From Methanobacteriota archaeon (GTDB lineage: Archaea > Thermoplasmatota > Thermoplasmata > RBG-16-68-12), in contig VBLU01000061.1 of assembly GCA_005879065.1 (NCBI GenBank), forward strand, positions 1-21,637: a stretch of DNA of 21,637 nt. The letters are read 5' to 3'. The notes below the pieces were generated by a model that saw only the letters and a list, made by a program, of their open reading frames with translations, searched no databases and had not been told where the DNA came from. A program made the position numbers and the translations under genes. Below, piece after piece: positions 15,727 to 21,637 of the stretch (positions within the stretch are counted from its first letter, which is position 1; each line of letters begins with the position of its first letter).

Positions 15727-15908
15727 GATTACTCTTCGTCCTTTGTCGATGGTCCTCCGCATTGGCGGCCGCGGACGGAGATCGGGCACGGTCCGTAATC
15801 GCGGCGTCCCGGCGTTCATCAATCGAGGGGGACCGTGGACGCGATGCTCGCCTTGGGCGATGCGGCCACCTTGGCCAAGCTTTTTTGGGACTTCTCCTTT
15901 GTCGGTCC

Positions 15909-16478
15909 GTGGCGCGTGAGTACGTGGTCGATGGAGTCATCCGCGCGAGGATTCGCATCGGTCTCCCCATGGCCTTCTTCCTCGCGTCGGCCCTGACGCT
16001 CGCTCCGACGGCCGCGGGCGATGGCACCGGATCGGGGATCACGACCTCGAAGGGCTATTACCTCCTCACTCCGGTCGGAACGGCCTACGAGTTCCTCCAT
16101 GCCTATCTCTCGGACCTAGGCGTCCAGGTGAGTCCCGGCGACACCCTCATCTTCTCCTGGCAGGCGAACAATGGCTCCGGCCCGCCCATCTACTTCGAGA
16201 TTCACGCACACCCCTACGGGCCCTATATCCAATACTACAACACGACTTCCGCTTCGGTCGGCAACGGGACGTTTACAGCCCGTGAACCGTATTCCTACAT
16301 GGTTTTCTGGAAGAATCTGAGCAATACGACCCGAGTGAACCTGACGTATTCATTTGTCCTGCTGATCGCCCAACCAAGCCTATGGCCCCTCTACGTTGTG
16401 CCGGTCGGGATCGGCCTTGTCGCGGCGGCCGCCGTGGCGGCCCACGTGCGGGCACAGCGCAATCGAAGTCGCCCGTGA
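15909..16478 (+). CDS. Secreted GOLD-like beta-sandwich protein with C-terminal membrane anchor and H-x-H pair
   Basis: About 189 residues. A basic start (V-I-R-A-R-I-R) leads to a hydrophobic signal segment ending at T-A-A-G. A single beta-rich domain of about 100 residues follows, with S-P-G-D-T-L-I-F-S-W, I-Y-F-E-I-H-A-H-P-Y and Y-S-Y-M-V-F-W-K-N-L-S-N. This resembles emp24/GOLD-type domains. A transmembrane helix and an R-A-Q-R-N-R-S-R tail end it. The two His at about 99 and 101 form an H-x-H pair that could bind metal. The layout (signal, one domain, one helix) parallels AmoB, encoded 1.8 kb downstream. The start is uncertain: GTG 15909 sits about 25 bases after a T-rich box at 15881, GTG 15924 and ATG 15969 are alternatives, and the open frame reaches 15762. 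It precedes the copper monooxygenase operon by 160 bases. Confidence 0.65.
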   Translation: MAREYVVDGVIRARIRIGLPMAFFLASALTLAPTAAGDGTGSGITTSKGYYLLTPVGTAYEFLHAYLSDLGVQVSPGDTLIFSWQANNGSGPPIYFEIHAHPYGPYIQYYNTTSASVGNGTFTAREPYSYMVFWKNLSNTTRVNLTYSFVLLIAQPSLWPLYVVPVGIGLVAAAAVAAHVRAQRNRSRP

Positions 16479-16520
16479 GGCTCCCTCCCGGACGGCGTTG
16501 CCAAGGTCAGGCCTAGACAC

Positions 16521-16527
16521 CTTATAC
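16521..16527 (+). promoter_or_regulatory. TATA-like box of the copper monooxygenase operon
   Basis: CTTATAC lies in the 160-base gap before amoC. Initiation about 27 bases downstream, near 16551, would give a leader of close to 90 bases, much longer than for the other genes here. Confidence 0.5.
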
Positions 16528-16576
16528 GACGGTAACGGGACCGTGGTGCTAGCTCGATGTGGAGAGAAAGAATTAT

Positions 16577-16622
16577 GACCCTGGTAGGGGTTCCCGGGTC
16601 GGGCGTGCCAGGACGTGGCATG
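16577..16622 (+). promoter_or_regulatory. Two potential hairpins in the amoC leader
   Basis: GACCC at 16577-16581 pairs with GGGTC at 16596-16600. CGTGCCA at 16604-16610 pairs with TGGCATG at 16616-16622 (one G-T pair) around a GGACG loop. Both lie between the predicted transcription start and GAGGGG, the ribosome binding site at 16629-16634. They could protect the message or control its translation. No known riboswitch is recognised. Confidence 0.35.
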
Positions 16623-16638
16623 CGAGTGAGGGGAGTCA

Positions 16639-17226
16639 ATGGAAGAGTTGGCGTCTGCTTCGAAGCCGGTCTTTAGTATCGCGGATGAAGGAAGGGCTCT
16701 TCGAAACCTCATGTGGATGTGGTGGATCACGGCGGTCACCTACAACGCCGTCGCGATCCCGGTGATCTGGGATCCCGCACAGCATTCGTTCCTGGTGCGG
16801 GACTCCACGTGGACGCCGCCCCACCTGATGATCTTCGGGCCGTTCTTCGCCTTGATGATGTTCGAGGCGATCGTGTTTCAATTCTATGCCTTGAAGAAGG
16901 CGCAACCCTACATTCGCGGAGATATCCCGATTACGTTGTGGGTCTTCCCGATCACGGTCTTCGGGTTCACTCTTGGCTCCATGCTCACCAACGAGATCGG
17001 TCACATCTTCCTCTTCCGGGAGGAGTTCTTCTCGATGCCGACGCATTGGAACTTCGTCCTGACGTTCATGTTCATTTATGCCGTCGGCGTCCCCGAGGTC
17101 GTTCGTGTCTTGCACCGACTCGGTCAACTCGAGGCCAAGGCCAAAGAGTTGGTCCCGGTGGAAGCGCCGGCACCCGCCCCGACGAGCGCCCCAGTGCGGG
17201 CAGGTCGTCCCGTCGCACGAAGGTAG
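16639..17226 (+). CDS. amoC: Copper membrane monooxygenase subunit C (AmoC/PmoC family)
   Basis: The membrane subunit holding the presumed catalytic copper region of ammonia/methane-type monooxygenases. The 195-residue length equals thaumarchaeal AmoC and is much shorter than bacterial PmoC. Copper ligands match the positions known from Methylococcus pMMO. Asp45, His49 and His62 form D-x3-H-x12-H (CuC); the last His is in R-D-S-T-W-T-P-P-H. Asn118, His122 and His136 form N-x3-H-x13-H (CuD), in N-E-I-G-H then E-E-F-F-S-M-P-T-H-W. About four to five membrane helices are visible. The last 25 residues are Pro/Ala-rich. The ATG has GAGGGG 5 bases upstream. It is the first gene of the operon, and amoA starts 10 bases after its stop. 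The physiological substrate (ammonia, methane or another small molecule) is unknown. Confidence 0.93.
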   Translation: MEELASASKPVFSIADEGRALRNLMWMWWITAVTYNAVAIPVIWDPAQHSFLVRDSTWTPPHLMIFGPFFALMMFEAIVFQFYALKKAQPYIRGDIPITLWVFPITVFGFTLGSMLTNEIGHIFLFREEFFSMPTHWNFVLTFMFIYAVGVPEVVRVLHRLGQLEAKAKELVPVEAPAPAPTSAPVRAGRPVARR

Positions 17227-17236
17227 GGGGGATTTC

Positions 17237-18043
17237 ATGGCTACAGCTACCGCTGAGGCACCAGAGACGGTACGCGCCCCCTTCTTCACAACGAAGGTGA
17301 TCACGTTCATCGCCTTCACGGCGACGCTGATTTTCTCGCAGAACATGTTTGCCGTCAGCTCGCAGATCGGCGTCGGCGACTGGGAGTTTTGGATCGATTG
17401 GAAGGACTACGCTTGGGCCCCGTTCGTCTATACGTGGATCGTTGCCGTCCACTTCCCGGTCTATTCTTGGATCTTCAACAAGTTCTTCAAAATCTACTTC
17501 GGCTCGACCTTGGTCCTGATGTTCTGGTTCCTGCAGCGCACCCTCATGATCCAGCTGTTCTACGTCGGGATGAACAACTATCCGTTCAACTACGTGCAGC
17601 TCCCGTCGTATCTGTTCCCCGCCATGGCGGCCGATTTCGCGCTGCTCCTGTTCGGCCTCAAGAAGCACATGGGTCTGTACGTCCTCGTGTCGGCCTTCTT
17701 GGCCGGCGTGTTGGTCGTCCCGGGCCACTTCCTGTTCCTGAACACGCCGTTCTTGCTGACGAACGTGGGATATCCGGATCCGCTCACCGGCGGGCTGCAC
17801 ACGATGCCCGTCTGGTCCCTGATCCGGATGACGATTCCGAAGGCGCCGATCCCGTCGTACATCGCGGAAGGCTTCACGTGGCCGTTGCCGTACAAATCGT
17901 TCTACGACCCGTACATCATCATGACGGGCTTCATGGGGATCATGGGGGTCGTCTGGTCGGGGTTCACCTATATTTTCCTCAAATCGATCTTCTACGGCTA
18001 CGAGAAGACGATCAAGCACTTCGTGAAGCCTGCGGGGGCGTGA
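17237..18043 (+). CDS. amoA: Copper membrane monooxygenase subunit A (AmoA/PmoA family)
   Basis: The second membrane subunit of the copper monooxygenase trimer. The protein is 268 residues, longer than thaumarchaeal AmoA (about 216) and closer to PmoA (about 247). Family marks are the D-W-E-F-W-I-D-W-K-D-Y-A-W stretch at 48-60, corresponding to the conserved D-W-K-D region of PmoA/AmoA, and L-P-S-Y-L-F-P-A-M-A-A-D-F at 122-134, corresponding to the L-P-x-x-M-L-D segment. Six membrane helices are visible, near 21-41, 60-79, 86-108, 120-141, 146-168 and 228-250. A long external loop (169-226) carries P-D-P-L-T-G-G-L-H. The in-frame GTG/ATG upstream lies inside amoC, so ATG 17237 with GGGGGGA before it is chosen. 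The stop is 4 bases before the next gene. Confidence 0.9.
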   Translation: MATATAEAPETVRAPFFTTKVITFIAFTATLIFSQNMFAVSSQIGVGDWEFWIDWKDYAWAPFVYTWIVAVHFPVYSWIFNKFFKIYFGSTLVLMFWFLQRTLMIQLFYVGMNNYPFNYVQLPSYLFPAMAADFALLLFGLKKHMGLYVLVSAFLAGVLVVPGHFLFLNTPFLLTNVGYPDPLTGGLHTMPVWSLIRMTIPKAPIPSYIAEGFTWPLPYKSFYDPYIIMTGFMGIMGVVWSGFTYIFLKSIFYGYEKTIKHFVKPAGA

Positions 18044-18047
18044 ACGC

Positions 18048-18230
18048 ATGGTCCTTGCCTCCGTGATCCAAACGGTGTACCCGGACGTCTGGTACGACAC
18101 GAACCTCAACGCCATCGTCGGGACCGCCTCGTGGGTGATCGCCGGCCTTGCGACCGGGTACTTTGTGTTGAAGTGGCTCAAGAATTCGGAGAAGTTCTAC
18201 GCGGCCCTTGCCCGACAGGGGTGGAGGTGA
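18048..18230 (+). CDS. Small one-helix protein in the monooxygenase operon (AmoX-like candidate)
   Basis: A 60-residue protein with a short amphipathic start, one membrane helix (about 22-44) and a basic C-terminus (K-W-L-K-N-S-E-K-F-Y-A-A-L-A-R). It lies 4 bases after amoA and 4 bases before amoB, so it is almost certainly translated with the catalytic subunits. Thaumarchaeal ammonia oxidisers carry a small membrane protein gene, amoX, beside amoA, and its product has been proposed as an extra subunit. This gene has the same setting but about half the length, and sequence similarity could not be tested. It is a candidate structural subunit or assembly factor. Confidence 0.75.
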   Translation: MVLASVIQTVYPDVWYDTNLNAIVGTASWVIAGLATGYFVLKWLKNSEKFYAALARQGWR

Positions 18231-18234
18231 GTCG

Positions 18235-19032
18235 ATGCGACCGCTATCGATCGTCATGGTCGCCGTCATCGGCTCGGTCCTGCTTGGGCTTCTCGCGTTC
18301 CCGGGAGCAGCCCGGGCCCACGAAACGGAGCCATCCGTCGACTGGGACGTGGCATATGCCAACGTCCAGGTCCTCGGCCCTCCGATCTACTCGTACTACG
18401 CGACCCAGAGCCTGCCGCTGAGCGGTTCAGGGACCCCGTACACGGGCATGCTCGGCGCCGGTCCGGGCGGCGGCTGGAACACGATTGCTATGAACACCGG
18501 AGAATACCTCGTGATCACGTGGTCGTTCCGGTACGTCGGGGGTGCTGCGGTGCGAGGGGACTTGTTCTGGATCACCCGACTCGGCCTCGACTTCTCCACG
18601 ATCGGTCGCTACGTCGACAGCGGAACCGGCCGTCAATGGATCGGCTCGTCGTCGTTCGCGCTCACTCCGAAGACCCAGTATAACGCGACACTGGTCGTGC
18701 GGTCCATCCAGCCGACCTTCCGCCACCTCCACGTGGGCGTCTCCGTGCAAAACGTCGGAAACATTCCGGCGGCACCGACGGTCAGCGGCGTCAACGGCAA
18801 CCCGCCGATGCCGACGCTGTATGGCCTCTTCACGAACGCCAATGGTCCGGTCGTCGAGCCGCTCGCCGGGGTCAGTATCGCAGGCTCGCCATTCTCCGGA
18901 ACCTTCCTCCTGCTCACGCCCTGGCCGTGGGCCGTGGGGGGCTTCGCGGCCCAGGTTGTGATCGGTCTCGTCTTCATCGGAGCGATGTACTGGTACGGCC
19001 GACGGGAAAGCAAGCGGGGGGCGAAAACATGA
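18235..19032 (+). CDS. amoB: Copper membrane monooxygenase subunit B (AmoB/PmoB family)
   Basis: The exported copper-binding subunit. A signal peptide (1-28) ends in A-R-A, and the predicted first mature residue is His29, matching His33 of Methylococcus PmoB, which uses its amino-terminal His to bind CuB. The other two ligands are visible as H-L-H at 164 and 166, matching His137/His139. A single cupredoxin-like domain (about 35-225) is followed by one membrane helix (about 236-258) and a short basic tail. Bacterial PmoB has a second cupredoxin domain and two helices, whereas archaeal AmoB lacks the second domain, as here. The 265-residue length exceeds Nitrosopumilus AmoB (about 190) because of Gly/Pro-rich insertions near 60-82 and 180-215. 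ATG 18235 is chosen over an upstream in-frame codon inside the small gene because it begins the signal peptide. Confidence 0.92.
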   Translation: MRPLSIVMVAVIGSVLLGLLAFPGAARAHETEPSVDWDVAYANVQVLGPPIYSYYATQSLPLSGSGTPYTGMLGAGPGGGWNTIAMNTGEYLVITWSFRYVGGAAVRGDLFWITRLGLDFSTIGRYVDSGTGRQWIGSSSFALTPKTQYNATLVVRSIQPTFRHLHVGVSVQNVGNIPAAPTVSGVNGNPPMPTLYGLFTNANGPVVEPLAGVSIAGSPFSGTFLLLTPWPWAVGGFAAQVVIGLVFIGAMYWYGRRESKRGAKT

Positions 19033-19331
19033 ACTGGAACCTCAAAGGGGGAGAGATGAACCTCCTCCCGTACGGGTACATTGCTTGGCTCTTCTGTGTC
19101 GCGGGGGCCACGATTGCGAGCTTGCCCCAATGGTTCATCGTGCAGGCTCCCCACGGCGAGGGCTCCGCGATCACGGCGGAGCTCATCGGGCTTCCGATCC
19201 TCTTCCTTGGGTCGATTCTGCTGATCATCTCCTGGCTCCCGGAGAGGCGACGCAAGTATCCGGAAGTCCTGGAGAAGACGATGACCCCGGTTCCGGAGTA
19301 CTACCTGAACCAGCCCGAAGAGGGCTCCTGA
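19029..19331 (+). CDS. 100-aa two-helix membrane protein translationally coupled to amoB
   Basis: A 100-residue protein whose ATG overlaps the amoB stop codon (ATGA), so ribosomes probably pass from one gene to the other. It has two membrane helices, near 14-38 and 48-68, joined by a short loop F-I-V-Q-A-P-H-G-E-G. A charged tail follows, with P-E-R-R-R-K-Y and a Pro-rich P-V-P-E-Y-Y segment. I do not recognise a family. Recently proposed extra subunits of the thaumarchaeal ammonia monooxygenase (AmoY, AmoZ; from memory) are also small membrane proteins, so this is a strong candidate for an unassigned subunit. The loop His could contribute to metal handling; that is speculation. Confidence 0.75.
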   Translation: MNWNLKGGEMNLLPYGYIAWLFCVAGATIASLPQWFIVQAPHGEGSAITAELIGLPILFLGSILLIISWLPERRRKYPEVLEKTMTPVPEYYLNQPEEGS

Positions 19332-19354
19332 GCAATCGTCCGGATCCCGAGACC

Positions 19355-20122
19355 ATGGCAACGCCGCCGTCTGCACCAAGAGGAACGACCCGTCGGACCT
19401 TCGACCGGAGGGTCCTCCTCGCCCTCGCGGCGGTCGTCTCCCTCATCATCGTCGGGCTGTACCAGTTCGATCAGGTCGTGGCGAGCATCTATGCGTATGC
19501 CTTCGGGGCGTTCCCGAGGATCGTGGGTTCCCCCGTCCCAAGCGACCGGTGGACCGTGGCCCTCCTGAATATCTTCCTCGTGGGGCTCTTCCTGGCCCTC
19601 GCTCCGTTCCGGATCAAGGGATCTTGGAAGGCCCACGGGACGTACATGGGCTTCATGGTCTCCCTGTTCGCCGAGATGTACGGGTTTCCGCTCACCGTAT
19701 ACCTCCTGTCCGGCGCGACATACCCGTCCTCGCCCCTGTTCGTCGGGTATGTATGGGGCGTCGGCCAGCTGGTTGGTTCCCCCCTCGTCATCGCGGGCAT
19801 CCTGCTCATCTACAAGGGCTGGAAGGAGATCGTCTTCAAACGGGGGACGGTCCTCGTCACGGATGGCATTTACGCCATGGTGCGCCATCCGCAGTATCTG
19901 GGCTTCCTCCTCGTGACACTCGGTCAGTTCGTCGTGTGGCCGACCATCCCGACCGCCCTCCTGTGGCCCCTGCTCGCCGTCCTCTACTACCGACAGGCGA
20001 AGCGCGAGGACGCCGCGCTCTCCGACGCGTTCGGGGACCGATTTTTGGCGTACGCGAAAAAGACCCCGATGTTCCTTCCGAAGATTCGGATGCCCCGAGG
20101 CCCAAAACCGGTCTCGCCCTAG
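19355..20122 (+). CDS. Isoprenylcysteine carboxyl methyltransferase-like membrane protein
   Basis: A 255-residue polytopic membrane protein. The C-terminal 110 residues match the ICMT/PEMT-type membrane methyltransferases. D-G-I-Y-A-M-V-R-H-P-Q-Y-L-G-F near 170-184 is the conserved S-adenosylmethionine-binding block (G-x-Y-x-x-x-R-H-P-x-Y). E-D-A-A-L-S-D-A-F-G-D-R-F-L-A-Y near 210-228 matches the conserved E-E-x-x-L-x-x-x-F-G-x-x-Y-x-x-Y block. About five helices are visible. Family members methylate lipids, isoprenoid cysteines or other small acceptors; the acceptor here is unknown. The ATG is 23 bases after the preceding stop, so it may be the last gene of the monooxygenase operon. It converges with the alcohol dehydrogenase, 21 bases away. 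Confidence 0.8.
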   Translation: MATPPSAPRGTTRRTFDRRVLLALAAVVSLIIVGLYQFDQVVASIYAYAFGAFPRIVGSPVPSDRWTVALLNIFLVGLFLALAPFRIKGSWKAHGTYMGFMVSLFAEMYGFPLTVYLLSGATYPSSPLFVGYVWGVGQLVGSPLVIAGILLIYKGWKEIVFKRGTVLVTDGIYAMVRHPQYLGFLLVTLGQFVVWPTIPTALLWPLLAVLYYRQAKREDAALSDAFGDRFLAYAKKTPMFLPKIRMPRGPKPVSP

Positions 20123-20143
20123 CGGCGAGGCCCGACAGACACC

Positions 20144-21166
20144 CTAAGGGATCACGACGCCCCGGCCCTCGAGGGTCCCTTTCTTCAGTTGATCGAGCAT
20201 GTCATTGACTTCGTCGAGTTTCCCTTTGCGGGTGATGACGCGGACCTTGCCCTGGCGCGTCAGTTCGATCAGCTCACGGAGTTCATCCCAGTTCCCGACG
20301 AGGCTTCCGAGGACCGAGAACTCGGAGAAGATCATGTCGATCGCCTTCAGGTTCGCGGTTCCGCCGTAGCCGACGATGATCAACGACCCGCCTTTCCGCA
20401 GCATCTTTACTCCGTTCGCGAGGGTCTGATCGTTCCCGACCAGATCGATGACGACCTCCGCGCCTTGGTTCTTAGTGATCTCCATGACCTGTTTCACCGG
20501 GTCGCGCCGCGCGTCGATCACCCGATGGGCCCCCATCTTCTCGGCCAGCCGGAGCTTGCTCTCGACGACGTCCGCCGCGGTGATGGAGGCGTTTGTCATG
20601 CACCGGAGCAACTGGAGGGCGATGTGGCCAAGTCCGCCGACGCCGAGCACAACGACGTTACTTCCAGAGGTCGTCCGGCTCGCCGCCTTCTTGACCGCCC
20701 GGATCGCGGTGAGCCCCGCATCCGCCAACGGAGCCACGTCGGCCGGTTCGAGCTCGTTCAGCCGCACGAGGGATCGATCGGAGGTCCGGATGAATTGTGC
20801 AAAGCCGCCGTCGGCGGTGATCCCGGGGAAGACCAGGTTCTCGCAATGCATGTCCTCGCCGATGCGGCACGCTCGGCATAGGCCGTCCGTGATCACCGGG
20901 TGCAAGATGACTTTCTCACCCTTCTTGACCGAGGTGACCGCGGAACCGACTTCCTCGACGATCCCCGCGTTCTCGTGCCCCAAGGTGTACGGCAGGGAGA
21001 CCTGGACCTTCTCCTTCCAAACGCCCTCCACGATATGGAGATCGGTATGGCACACTCCGGCCCCCGTTACCCGGACGATTACGTCCGCCGGATTCTTTGG
21101 ACGTGGAGTCTCGACGTCCACGAGCTTGAGAGGTTTGTCGTAGCTGAAAAGTCTGGCCGCCTTCAT
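20144..21166 (-). CDS. adh: Zinc-dependent NAD-type alcohol dehydrogenase
   Basis: A 340-residue medium-chain alcohol dehydrogenase. Cys39 (G-V-C-H-T-D) with His64 and Glu65 (G-H-E-N-A-G) form the catalytic zinc site. The structural zinc site is D94-x2-C97-x2-C100-x7-C108, with Asp in place of the usual first Cys; Sulfolobus ADH has Glu there. G-V-G-G-L-G near 172 is the nucleotide loop, and an acidic residue after the next strand (A-A-D) favours NAD. The G-H-E-N-A-G, C-R-A-C and G-G-F-A-Q blocks resemble the alcohol dehydrogenases encoded with propane monooxygenases (from memory). It would oxidise primary or secondary alcohols, possibly a product of the nearby monooxygenase. ATG 21166 is chosen over the upstream in-frame codon because a TATA-like box lies 26 bases before it, implying a leaderless mRNA. 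Confidence 0.9.
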   Translation of the reverse strand: MKAARLFSYDKPLKLVDVETPRPKNPADVIVRVTGAGVCHTDLHIVEGVWKEKVQVSLPYTLGHENAGIVEEVGSAVTSVKKGEKVILHPVITDGLCRACRIGEDMHCENLVFPGITADGGFAQFIRTSDRSLVRLNELEPADVAPLADAGLTAIRAVKKAASRTTSGSNVVVLGVGGLGHIALQLLRCMTNASITAADVVESKLRLAEKMGAHRVIDARRDPVKQVMEITKNQGAEVVIDLVGNDQTLANGVKMLRKGGSLIIVGYGGTANLKAIDMIFSEFSVLGSLVGNWDELRELIELTRQGKVRVITRKGKLDEVNDMLDQLKKGTLEGRGVVIP

Positions 21167-21189
21167 GCCCTGTCGTATCGGGCGCAGTC

Positions 21190-21194
21190 TATAT
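21190..21194 (-). promoter_or_regulatory. TATA-like box of adh, leaderless spacing
   Basis: ATATA, in the minus-strand context CCCATATAGA, is centred 26 bases before the ATG at 21166. This is the distance expected when transcription begins at the start codon itself. The other 145 bases up to the methyltransferase stop at 21341 show nothing recognisable. Confidence 0.55.
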
Positions 21195-21340
21195 GGGTCT
21201 TGTGGAGTGGCTGAACACGAAGTCAATCCAAGAGGTCCTGAAGGTTACCGGACCGGTGAAAGACGGTTCTTCTCATGCCGCGCGCGGGAAATAGCGGATC
21301 GGAGGGGTACCCGGAGGGCGAGCGCGCAGAACTGCGACCG

Positions 21341-21637
21341 TCAGCGTTCGTGCCGTTGGTGCAACACCGCATCAACCTTCAGAGTATGATTCAATGGGGC
21401 CTGTCGATGAGTTGCGGGCTGCCCGATGACCTCTAGGATTCGTTTCTTGGTGAACTCTAGAAAATCAGCCGAGGCGTCTATCCCGATGGCCTTCCTCCCG
21501 AGTCTCAGTGCGACCACTGCCGTCGTGCCACTCCCGACAAAAGGATCGAGCACGGTTCCGCCTCGGGGGCACGTCGCTCGGATTGGCAGTTCCACCAATG
21601 CTTCGGGAAACACGGCATATTGATTCTCAGGAAAGTT
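21341..21637 (-). CDS. DNA methyltransferase, C-terminal part (5' end outside window)
   Basis: The last 98 residues of an amino-methyltransferase of the N6-adenine/N4-cytosine type. N-Q-Y-A-V-F-P-E-A-L-V-E and then D-P-F-V-G-S-G-T-T form motif I, the S-adenosylmethionine-binding loop. G-R-K-A-I-G-I-D-A-S is the following strand. In this order class motif I lies near the C-terminus, and the D-P-P-Y catalytic motif would lie upstream, outside the window. The frame is open to the window edge, so an internal GTG at 21613 is not the real start. It may be part of a restriction-modification system or a lone methyltransferase; the neighbouring gene is not visible. Confidence 0.88.
   Translation of the reverse strand, partial: NFPENQYAVFPEALVELPIRATCPRGGTVLDPFVGSGTTAVVALRLGRKAIGIDASADFLEFTKKRILEVIGQPATHRQAPLNHTLKVDAVLHQRHER

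Noticed and set aside
16559..16765. A 68-codon plus-strand frame overlapping the start of amoC.
   Set aside because: It is Arg/Ser-rich in the way of out-of-frame translations and runs into the well-supported amoC reading frame.

Overview
The window reads as a GC-rich chromosomal segment of an archaeon, most likely a soil or sediment Thermoplasmatota. It carries an archaeal TATA-binding protein and ribosomal protein eL33 (L35Ae). Several genes have an A/T-rich TATA-like box about 25-45 nt before the start codon, and some look leaderless. Several surface proteins have PKD/Ig-like domains and a C-terminal membrane anchor. Together with the copper membrane monooxygenase described below, this best matches the lineage described as Ca. 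Angelarchaeales (from memory, not searched). No tRNA, rRNA, CRISPR array or insertion sequence was recognised.

Layout. Positions 1-1.7 kb hold a two-gene non-homologous end-joining operon: Ku, cut by the window edge, and an ATP-dependent DNA ligase of the LigD ligase-domain type. A two-domain VOC/glyoxalase protein follows, ending at a hairpin shared with a convergent BNR-propeller/PKD surface protein (2.7-4.7 kb). Then come an unrecognised multi-spanning membrane protein, an esterase of the alpha/beta-hydrolase fold, an Lrp/AsnC-type regulator, an SRPBCC-like protein and a large anchored phosphoesterase with several Ig-like domains (8.4-10.7 kb). TBP and eL33 lie at 10.9-11.85 kb. A 180-base hairpin-rich gap follows, then a membrane protein with a degenerate cupredoxin domain.

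The most interesting part runs from 13.1 to 21.2 kb. Its core is a compact operon, amoC - amoA - small one-helix protein - amoB - 100-aa two-helix protein (16.6-19.3 kb), followed closely by an isoprenylcysteine-methyltransferase-like membrane protein. The copper ligand patterns expected from particulate methane monooxygenase are visible. AmoC has D-x3-H-x12-H and N-x3-H-x13-H. AmoB has a His as the first residue after the predicted signal cleavage, plus an H-x-H pair. AmoB has one soluble domain and one membrane helix, as in archaeal enzymes. Upstream lie an amidohydrolase, a MIP18/DUF59 metal-cluster protein, a SatP-like transporter and a secreted GOLD-like protein with an H-x-H pair. Downstream lies a zinc alcohol dehydrogenase. 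Amidohydrolase, DUF59 protein and this type of alcohol dehydrogenase also accompany soluble propane monooxygenases in actinobacteria (from memory). This raises the possibility that the copper enzyme hydroxylates a small organic molecule to an alcohol rather than, or as well as, oxidising ammonia. The substrate cannot be decided from sequence alone. The window ends inside a DNA methyltransferase gene on the minus strand.
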